Shown: piece after piece, positions 62,901 through 64,000 of the stretch
How the letters are laid out: each line of letters begins with the position of its first letter
Numbering within the stretch: the stretch's first letter is position 1
Source: Antrihabitans stalactiti
Lineage (GTDB): Bacteria; Actinomycetota; Actinomycetes; Mycobacteriales; Mycobacteriaceae
Reading direction: 5' to 3'
DNA length: 64,000 nucleotides
Assembly: GCF_012932915.1 (NCBI RefSeq)
Contig: NZ_VCQU01000006.1
Span: forward strand, 186,001-250,000
Program-made: the position numbers and the translations under genes
The notes under the pieces: model-generated
Seen by the model: the letters and a program-made list of their open reading frames with translations, nothing else
Told to the model about the DNA's origin: nothing
Database searches by the model: none

Positions 62901-64000
62901 GGATGTGCCCTTGGTGTCGGTGGCACAAAGCGACCTCGAGCTGTTCGAAACACGATATCCAGCAGCGATCGACGTGTGGCCGTTGGCGCCGTTGCAGTCG
63001 GGCTTGTTGTTCCACGCGCTGTTGGCACAATCGTCGGTGGATGCGTACTCGGTGCAGGTGACGTTGACCCTGTCCGGGGCGGTCGATTCGGCGCGGCTGC
63101 ACGCGGCGGCACAAGGAGTGCTCGACCGGTATACGAACCTACGCACCGCATTCGTAACCGACCAGCAGGGCAATGCGGTGCAGGTGGTCCTCGACTCGGT
63201 AGCCGTGCCGTGGCGTGCGGTGGATCTGTCGCGAATGTCCGCGGCTGAACGTGATTCGGCGGTACTGAACTTGTTGGCCGAGGATCGGCTGACCCACTTC
63301 GATGTGACACAGCCACCGTTGATCCGATTCGCGCTTCTGACGCTGGCGGACGACGAGTTCATGCTGGTGGTCACGAACCATCACATCCTGCTCGACGGCT
63401 GGTCGATGCCCCTGGTGCTCAGGGACTTGCTGGTGTTGTACGCCGCTCGTGGTGACGATTCAGCGTTGGGGCGGGTGCGTCCGTATCGGTCATACCTCGC
63501 GTGGTTGGCCGAGCAGGACCGTCAGGCTTCGGCACAGTTGTGGGCCGAGGCACTGGCGGGGGTCGAGCGGCCGACGTTGCTGGCGCCCGCGGATCCGGGC
63601 CGTGAGCTGAGTTCGATGTCCGAGCAAGTCACGATGGATCTTGACGCGCACATGTCGGCGATGCTATCGACACGCGCTGCGGATCTCGGCGTGACGCTCA
63701 ATACGATCGTCCAGGTTGTTTGGGGAATTCTCTTGGGGCGCTTGCTCGGTCGTGACGATGTGGTCTTCGGTGCCACAGTGTCCGGTCGCCCGGCGCAACT
63801 GCCTGGGGTGGAGTCGATGGTCGGGTTGTTCATCAACACCCTCCCAGTGCGGGTGCGGATCGACCCCGACGAGTCGCTCGACAAGTTGCTGCAACGGGTG
63901 CAGTCCGAACAGGCGGCGCTGCTCGATCACCACTACCTTGGTTTGGGCGATATCGCGCAGGACCTCGGCGAGGCGGTGGTGTTCGACACGTTGACGGTGT
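41947..64000 (+). CDS. Giant non-ribosomal peptide synthetase (3' end outside window)
   Basis: A single frame open from ATG 41947 to the window end: 22,054 bases, over 7,350 residues, with no stop seen on reading through. Order: ~100-residue stub, A1-T1, C2-A2-T2, C3-A3-T3, C4-A4-T4, C5-A5-T5-E5, C6-A6-T6-E6, C7... Each A domain has the SGSTG ATP loop and a GKLDR(K/N)ALP end; each T domain has GG(N/D)S with the pantetheine serine. It makes a peptide starting with Ser and containing two D-(allo)Thr. There is no N-terminal condensation domain. No clear ribosome site precedes the ATG, which overlaps a small ORF's stop. TTA codons occur at 49867, 50773, 59668 and 61825. No MbtH-like, thioesterase or transport gene is in the window. 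Confidence 0.95.
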   Translation, partial: MIADIPGLVAAVAEREPERAVVVFDGVTVTYRALAEQLQAMDAAMGGALPAEALVPVVLGDVVPGFVESVSGGLDGVVEAIVSDAVSVTDIGGGASAAVDVVETLVAAFDRQVIASPDAVALVFGDTSLSYAEFDARANRLARHLIGLGVGPETRVGLAVRRSVELLVGMYAILKAGGAYVPIDPDHPAERIEYVLDTSHPVVVLSTARDEFASSSTVPVVRLDQVDVSALSADPVTDADRVAPLRPESAAYVIFTSGSTGRPKGVVVSHRSVLNYLTWRQTEYGLTSADVVLQKTPFTFDVSVWELFWPLQVGATLVIAEPDGHRDPAYLAATMIEHGVTAVHFVPSMLSVYVGEPLAARVSSLRYVFASGEALPAQVAARLREISAAELHNLYGPTEAAVEVSYYQVTDKDVASIPIGLPVANTELLVLDDGLRPSPTGVAGELYLAGVQLARGYIARPDLTADRFVANPFTAGQRMYRTGDLVRRRGDGIIEYLGRTDFQVKIRGLRIELGEIEGVLRGADGVVDVVAAVHVDPVAGDQLIAYVVPDAGIELDNDALASAARQQLPDYMIPALFVSLDALPLNASGKLDRKALPAADFAVLAKQYRAPETPSEEILVKLFADLLGLERIGVDDDFFALGGNSLIATRAIARINTDFGVRIDVRDFFDAPTVGELGALIEQTLATAGAGQPSLVALERPERLPLSLAQQRMWFLNRFDTTSAVNNIPVAVRLSGELDVAALQEAVTDVVGRHEVLRTVYPAIEGIGYQLVLTADDAAIDLAPISVSDDDLVGRIIADASAGFDVTVEVPVRARLYQISSAVDEYVLVFVVHHISADGFSMGPLTRDVMVAYAARVQGDAPGWAPLEVQYADYALWQRQVLGSEDDPTSIIARQEAYWSTVLADLPDQLDLPRDRPRPAVASNRGADYEFDLDPALRAGLNSLAQAHGATLFMVVHSALSVLLSRLSGSDDIAIGTPVAGRGDAALDDLIGMFVNTLVLRTRVDGAATFAETLAGVRERDLGAFGHADVPFERLVEVLDPARSQARHPLFQVMLTLQNLGETSFELPGLTVSAVDVAVDTAKFDLALTLVEVGDGLHAHLAYATDLFDRSTVAGLADRFIGLLRTVVADPAVVVGDVDLLDSVERSLVVDEWNSTDHPVDAATLPELFEAAVARTPDATAVVFEDEHLSYAEFSARVHRLARYLISVGVGPESLVGVSIRRSTDLLIAMYAVLEAGGAYVPLDPDHPAERTAHVLATAAPVCVLTMVSDDFAAADVAVHRIDELDLSGVDAVPITPDERRAPLRPENTAYVIFTSGSTGRPKGVAVSHRAIVNQLLWMQAEYRLDSTDTVLFKTPATFDASVWEVLWPLQVGARLVVARHDGHRDPGYLLDVIAAEQVTTVQFVPSLLAVLQDSIGDTGIPGLRRVFAGGEVLPAGLATRFAESTGTAVHNLYGPTETTVQVTRRQSRADDVVAVPIGAPVFNTHVFVLDARLRPVPVGVAGELYVAGTQLARGYVGSGSLTADRFVANPFTEGARLYRTGDLVRWTSAGELVYVGRTDFQVKLRGLRIELGEVETALLAHESVAQAVAVVRTDERLGDRLVGYVVPPVGVDVDVPALLEFVGRAVPSYMVPDAIVVLPELPLNANGKLDRKALPEPVFEAREFRAPVTPTEQVVAAVYAEVLGIDRVGLDDDFFDLGGNSLIATQVVVRIGSALDVQLGVRELFEASTVAALAARAEHAAGAPARPPLVAKERPARVPLSLAQQRMWFLNQFDTTSAVDNIPLAVRLTGDLDVAAMGAAVTDLIARHEVLRTVYPNTPQGPHQVILPVSQAVPDLTPIDISENYLVARVLELATAEFDVTVEVPLRATLFALGDHDFVIVFVAHHVAADGSSMAPLARDLMTAYAARAHGEAPGWAPLPVQYADYAIWQRELLGSEDDPDSVAAQQVSYWKSKLAGLPDQLDLPSDRPRPAVQSFVGKSVPFSIDAETHRALSALARSRNASMFMLMHTALAVLLARLSGTEDIAVGSPIARRAERALDDLIGMFVNTLILRTEVAGATSFDELLSTSRESDFEAFAHADVPFERLVEVLNPARSTARNPLFQVGLSFQNVAQASLELPGLHISGVEFDTQLAKTDLQLTLVEQYDDTGAAAGIHAEFSYATDLFDPSTVEEFADRFARVLAAVLADPSIPVGDIELLDDTERTTVLQVWNNTAAVIESSPTLLGAFDAQVSRTPDALALVFGEQQFTYAEFDARVNRLARHLISLGVGPESLVGIAIRRSADLLVALYAVVKAGGAYVPLDPDHPVERNVFVLQTAAPVCVLTTVADGFGEAGTIPVLTIDTLELSGLDDDSPVSDQERRTPLHSENTAYVIFTSGSTGRPKGVAVTHEAIVNQLEWMQAEYGLTADDVYLQKTATTFDVSLWGYFLPLRVGATLVLATPDGHRDPGYLAETIAEHAVTVTDFVPSMLAVFAAYVDADRVGSLRQVFVIGEALPPETVAAFQRLSPATVHNLYGPTEAAVSITYWPATGSGTTVPIGRPEWNSQVYVLDTRLRPVPAGVAGELYLAGTQLARGYVARPDLSADRFVANPFSATGERMYRTGDLVSWRGDGVLHYIGRTDFQVKFRGQRIELGEIESALLSAETVAQVVVVVRTDERLGDRLVGYVVPAAGVEVAVDALKAVVAQSLPAYMVPDVVLVLDEFPLNTSGKLDRKALPEPVFEVREFRAPTTPIEEIVAGVFADVLGVARVGVDDDFFALGGNSLIATQVASRLGAALDTRVPVRVIFEAPTMGALAVRVEEHAGAGGRPALVAKPRPDRVPLSLAQQRMWFLNRFDPESSAYNLPVAIRLVGNLDVDALQSAVTDLIARHEVLRTKYSEFDGVPSQVILPPGEVAVDLTPIPVGENELGAAVYAFAAAGFDVSSHVPVRAKLFAVGGDEFVLAIVVHHISADGSSVAPMARDVMVAYSARVQGEAPTWAPLAVQYADYALWQRELLGSDDDPTSLASRQVAYWRSTLDGLPDQLDLPSDRPRSIAQSLAGRSVRFSVDADTHAALSVLARNHGASLFMVLHTAFAVLLARLSGTEDIAIGSPIAGRGERALDDLIGMFVNTLVFRTQVDGSMPFVELLRATREADLEAFANADVPFERLVEVLNPARSTARHPLFQVGLSFQNLAQTILELPGLQVSSVDIDQAISQFDLHLIVNDLRDAAGGPAGISGIITYATDLFDESTVVKFADRLNRVLAAVVADPVVTVGDIELLDVAERSAVLEKWNDTVHELASGATLVSLFDAQVARDPDALAVVFEGESLTYGQFDARVNRLARHLISVGVGPESLVGLAIRRSTDLLVGMYAIVKAGGAYVPIDLDHPADRVAHILDTAAPVCVVSTARDGFDVDGDRAVVRIDTLDLGAVDASVVTDAERRGPVRPDTTAYVIFTSGSTGVPKGVAVSHGAVANQLQWKQSAYGLGAGDAVLLKTAATFDLSVWEFWSALVSGATVVVARADGHQDPQYLNELIRAHAVSVLQVVPSMLQALLIESGGVLGSSLRAVLAIGEALPPATAQRFRNHNQGRLDNLYGPTEAAVSVTAHVVTEADVVSVPIGSPEWNTQVYVLDGRLGPVPVGVAGELYLAGAQLARGYHGRPDLTADRFVANPFGAPGARLYRTGDLVSWDASGSLQYVGRTDFQVKVRGFRIELGEIESVLAAQPGVAQVAVVSRRDSRTGDQLVAYLVGDTANSVDVDVVRAAAVRELPSYMVPAAVVVLEALPLTVNGKLDRKALPAPVFEAGEFRAPVTPVEQIVAQTFAEVLGVDRVGLDDDFFALGGNSLIATQVAARLGAALETRIAVRVLFEAPTVGALAVRVEQHAGVDGRAPLVAGPRPSVVPLSIAQKRMWFLNRFDPESAAYNIPIAIRLTGSLDVHAMRAAVTDVIARHEVLRTVYTETDGLPSQVMLPAADVDLPVESVREDDVIARVSELTSHGFDVTTEVPVRLNLLQIADNEHVLVVVVHHVSADGWSMGPLARDLMIAYAARAQGEAPGWTPLEVQYADYALWQHDVLGDEYDPNSLISQQETYWKTALAGLPDQLNLPSDRPRPATASNRGASFDFAIDAETHQALSAIARANNATLFIAVHAALAVLLARLSGTDDIVIGTPIAGRGEQALDDLVGMFVNTLVLRADVRPDESFDELVSQLQRTDLQAFGHADVPFERLVEVLAPQRSTARHPLFQVMLTFHNLAATEFSLPELTVAAVDFDAAVAKFDLQLTMAANVDGAGISASFTYATDLFDESTISSFAQRFVRLLEAFAADPATAVGDVELLAAGERELLVSSWALTPGAVVDPSVTLVSLFDAQVAAAPDAVAVTVEDVSLTYAALDGRANALARYLISVGVGPESLVGVVLGRSLDVVVAILAVLKAGGGYVPVDPSYPAERVAYTLTDSAPVCVLTDSESASAVPESVTALRVLIDEVSEFSAAPVTDADRLSPLRSQDVAYVIYTSGSTGRPKGVAVAHCNVVELMANAGPKFGFDSSDVWTMFHSPAFDFSVWELWGPLLFGGRLVVVDYFTSRSPQDFVELVRREGVTVLNQTPSAFYQFAEAERVAGAGRLSLRHVIFGGEALDLTRLSGWYARHGDSEPRLVNMYGITETTVHVSFAELTSESARSGAASVIGRGLPGLSVYVLDARLRPVPVGVPGELYVAGRQLARSYFRRPGLSAGRFVADPFGNPGSRLYRTGDVAAWNAKGQLEYAGRSDAQVQLRGFRIELGEIESVLASFAGVASAVAVVRTDEVTGERLIGYVVPQADVSVNPVDVTEFVSAFLPTFMVPDVVMVLDDLPLTVNGKLDRNALPAPEFLSDKVFRAAESPVEQMISEVFAEVLGLERVGVDDSFFALGGDSIVSIQLVSRARQRGVVFSPRDVFERKSVAGLAEIARLAHDSDSVVLEELPGAGVGWRPLTAIERSVIEGPGGFTRNSQTMMLELPVGIDRAGVVSTIAAVLDRHDMWRSQLVHDPETGWGITTLPVGSVDADTLVTVVDIDPAADESTTEAVGSAALDAAMGWLDPVTGRMVRFVWFDRGPTLTGRLLIVAHHLIVDGVSWRILVPDFVTAWAQLSAGQTPALTQVGTSMRRWAHALVDEASTPARVAELGWWQSILHGPDPVLGSRPFDPTRDVVATVQRLQVRVPTDVTAAVLKTIPGLLRGGVNDGLLTALAMAVAAWRAEHGVTQSSTLLQLEGHGREEEVIAGADLSRTVGWFTTAFPVRLDLTGLDIADALSGGPAAGAALKRVKEALLAIPDKGLGYGLLRHLNPDTAPVLTALPDGQLSFNYLGQVSLDGVPDEVAGLGWTPAGGLGELTAAGDADMPANKVIDINAIVTDEDGEGQSLGASFAYASQVISGDAVARLAQLWVEALTALAAYASSPGAGGLTPSDLSLVSLGQNEIEEFESRFDGVVDVWPLAPLQSGLMFHAMLAGASVDMYSIQVVLDLSGALDAGRLHAAAQAVLDRYPNLRTAFLTDADGTPIQVVLDHLDVPWREVDLTTLSEGEREAALAALLATDQATNFDLASPPLLRFLLVTVGEGVFKLVMANHHILLDGWSMPLLMKDLLVLYATHADPALLGRARPYRSYLAWLGEQDPAKSLQVWANALDGVDEPTLLARSGAGLATTQRTGEVVAIVDEQIAGGLTALGARLGITVNTIVQTAWGLLLGRLTGRTDVVFGATVSGRPPQLAGVESMIGLFINTVPVRIQIKPSESLEDLLVRVQREQADLLEHHYIQLADIQRVTGTGSLFDTLTVFESYPVDTAGLAEQAGAIEGLSVDGVRSNDAPHYPLSMVITAAAEIRVTFEYLQALLDEQTVSTIANRLMRVVTAFVTDPSSAVGDVDVLLAGERELVSSRALTPGAVVDPNVTLVSLFDAQVTAAPDAVAVTFEDASLTYAELDARANALARYLISVGVGPESLVGVVLGRSLDVVVAILAVLKAGGGYVPVDPSYPAERIAYTLTDSAPVCVLTDSESVSAVPESVSALRVLIDEVEVSEFSAAPVTDADRLCPLRSADVAYVIYTSGSTGRPKGVAVTHRNVVELMANAAPKFGFDSTDVWTMFHSPAFDFSVWELWGPLLFGGRLVVVDYFTSRSPQDFVELVRREGVTVLNQTPSAFYQFAEAERVAADTDADRLSLRHIVFGGEALDLGRLSGWVARHDAGPRLVNMYGITETTVHVSFVAVTAEMVAAGGGSVIGRGLPGLGVFVLDARLAPVPVGAAGEVYVSGEQLSRGYVGRAALSAGRFVANPFGEDGSRLYRTGDVAAWNAQGQLEYAGRSDAQVQLRGFRIELGEIESALIRCAGVADAVAIVRTDERTGDRLVGYVVPEAGATLEPAQISETVAGFLTSYMVPDAVMVLEALPLTGNGKLDRKALPAPEFVSDKVFRAAETEVEQIIGEVFAQVLGVDRVGVDDSFFALGGDSIVSIQLVSRAKARGVVFSPRDVFERKTVAGLAEVAQLAHDSDSAVLEELSGAGVGWRPLTPVETALVEGPGHFDRNSQTMVVELPTGIERSGLMETLAAVVDRHDMLRSRLVRDGTGRWGLETTDPGTVAVDALLRHVPIVIDDVSGLASAELDAALGRLNPAAGVMVQLVWFDRGETESGQLLIVAHHLVVDGVSWRILLPDLAAAWMQVADGRVPALAPVGTSMRRWAHALIDAASSESRVAELPLWRSILAGPDPLLGARAFDPTRDTVATVERFDVRLPADVTTALVKTIPGLFRGGVNDGLLAGLALALVKWRALRGVVEPTALIQLEGHGREEQAVPGADLSRTVGWFTSVFPVRLNTSGLDVDDALAGGTAAGNSIKTVKEALLRIPDKGLGYGLLRHLNADTAEALSGISDGQISFNYLGQVSLAGPDGAGEAQIPWAPSARLGQLSASGDLDMPANKIIDINAVVVDGPDGPSLRASFAFATEVLSENDVRQFADLWVDALTGLAAHVRTPGAGGLTPSDVPLVSVAQSDLELFETRYPAAIDVWPLAPLQSGLLFHALLAQSSVDAYSVQVTLTLSGAVDSARLHAAAQGVLDRYTNLRTAFVTDQQGNAVQVVLDSVAVPWRAVDLSRMSAAERDSAVLNLLAEDRLTHFDVTQPPLIRFALLTLADDEFMLVVTNHHILLDGWSMPLVLRDLLVLYAARGDDSALGRVRPYRSYLAWLAEQDRQASAQLWAEALAGVERPTLLAPADPGRELSSMSEQVTMDLDAHMSAMLSTRAADLGVTLNTIVQVVWGILLGRLLGRDDVVFGATVSGRPAQLPGVESMVGLFINTLPVRVRIDPDESLDKLLQRVQSEQAALLDHHYLGLGDIAQDLGEAVVFDTLTV
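42247..43990 (+). other. NRPS module 1: A(Ser)-T
   Basis: A1 (~42247-43740) has YVIFTSGSTGRPKG, FDVSVWE and NLYGPTEAAVE. The specificity residues read DVWHFSLVEK, one change from the EntF serine code. T1 carries its serine at 43879 (LGGNS). No condensation domain precedes it, so it should load the first residue. Confidence 0.85.
44020..47175 (+). other. NRPS module 2: C-A(Gln-like)-T
   Basis: C2 has LSLAQQRMWFLNR and HHISADG (from 44443), an LCL-type domain as no epimerase precedes it. A2 (~45436-46920) reads DAWQFGLVQK, closest to the DAWQFGLIDK code for glutamine with the last two variable positions changed. T2 serine is at 47050. Confidence 0.8.
47200..50360 (+). other. NRPS module 3: C-A(unassigned)-T
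   Basis: C3 active site HHVAADG begins at 47602. A3 (~48616-50100) reads DVWDFILVSK, which matches no code I can name with confidence. T3 serine is at 50236 (LGGNS). Confidence 0.75.
50390..53540 (+). other. NRPS module 4: C-A(unassigned)-T
   Basis: C4 active site HHISADG begins at 50788. A4 (~51796-53285) reads DLWQLILVSK, again no assigned code; it shares the 301/322/330/331 residues (I, L, V, S) with A3. T4 serine is at 53422. Confidence 0.75.
53575..58170 (+). other. NRPS module 5: C-A(Thr)-T-E
   Basis: C5 active site HHVSADG begins at 53968. A5 (~54973-56480) reads DFWNIGMVHK, the exact threonine code. T5 has LGGDS, serine at 56620, the form typical before an epimerase. E5 (~56791-58170) has HHLIVDGVSWRI (57196), GYGLLRHL and NYLGQ, converting Thr to its D (allo) form. 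Confidence 0.88.
58285..62870 (+). other. NRPS module 6: C(DCL)-A(Thr)-T-E
   Basis: C6 (VWPLAPLQSGLMFHA; HHILLDGWS at 58696) is the type that accepts a D-residue. A6 (~59653-61170) reads DFWNVGMVHK, a threonine code. T6 serine is at 61315 (LGGDS). E6 (~61483-62870) has HHLVVDGVSWRI at 61879 and NYLGQ. A5 and A6 are nearly identical over long DNA stretches. Confidence 0.88.
62968..64000 (+). other. NRPS module 7: C(DCL), cut by the window end
   Basis: VWPLAPLQSGLLFHALLA opens the domain and HHILLDGWS (63379) is its active site; it is the DCL type, as expected after E6. The remaining part of this domain and all later modules lie outside the window. Confidence 0.85.

Overview
The window comes from a high-GC mycolic-acid-type actinobacterium. 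The closest fit is the Nocardiaceae (a Rhodococcus- or Nocardia-like genome): KstR/KstR2-type steroid operators, an HsaACBD/KshA/KstD gene set, an F420-type nitroreductase, an Rpf and an EspR-like regulator all occur together. The species cannot be named from sequence alone.

Layout. About 0-38 kb is mostly a cholesterol/steroid catabolic island. 1-1456 holds the end of a side-chain operon (chsH1-ltp2). 1.5-8.0 kb is an insert of other genes: a deazaflavin-type nitroreductase, gntP-gntK, and a five-gene DUF4129/MoxR/DUF58 membrane operon joined by start-stop overlaps. 7.9-14.8 kb carries the hydratase gene and kstD (minus), then a flavoprotein and hsaE-hsaG-hsaF (plus). An rpf gene, a VOC protein and a small Cys protein follow. 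kshA (minus) and hsaA-D-C-B (plus) diverge at 17.7 kb; an acetoacetate-decarboxylase-like gene and cyp142 diverge at 22.06 kb. Then comes the ring C/D set: fadD3-echA-fadE31-fadE32-fadE33 (minus), fadE30-ipdF, kstR2, fadA6, ipdC-ipdB-ipdA-echA20 (minus) and two SDR genes.

How they work together. KshA and KstD attack ring A/B, HsaA-D cleave the rings, and HsaE-G convert the C5 product to pyruvate and propionyl-CoA. FadD3 activates the remaining C/D propionate (HIP). FadE30, IpdF, IpdC, EchA20, IpdAB, FadA6 and the other FadE proteins take it to central metabolites. KstR-like operators (TnnAACnnGTTnnA) mark the first set and KstR2-like operators (AnCAAGnnCTTGnT) the second. Several operators sit one or two bases from a start codon.

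38.3-41.1 kb holds a secreted Asn/His/Gly- and Pro-rich protein, an IrrE-type metallopeptidase, a membrane protein and an EspR-like regulator. From 41947 to the window end one reading frame without a stop encodes a giant non-ribosomal peptide synthetase of more than 7,350 residues: A-T, C-A-T, C-A-T, C-A-T, C-A-T-E, C-A-T-E, C... Signature residues predict Ser, a Gln-like residue, two unassigned residues, then two D-(allo-)Thr. The protein continues past the window.

Two families of intergenic palindromic repeats lie at gene ends in the steroid island. One shows a compensatory base-pair change in all three copies.
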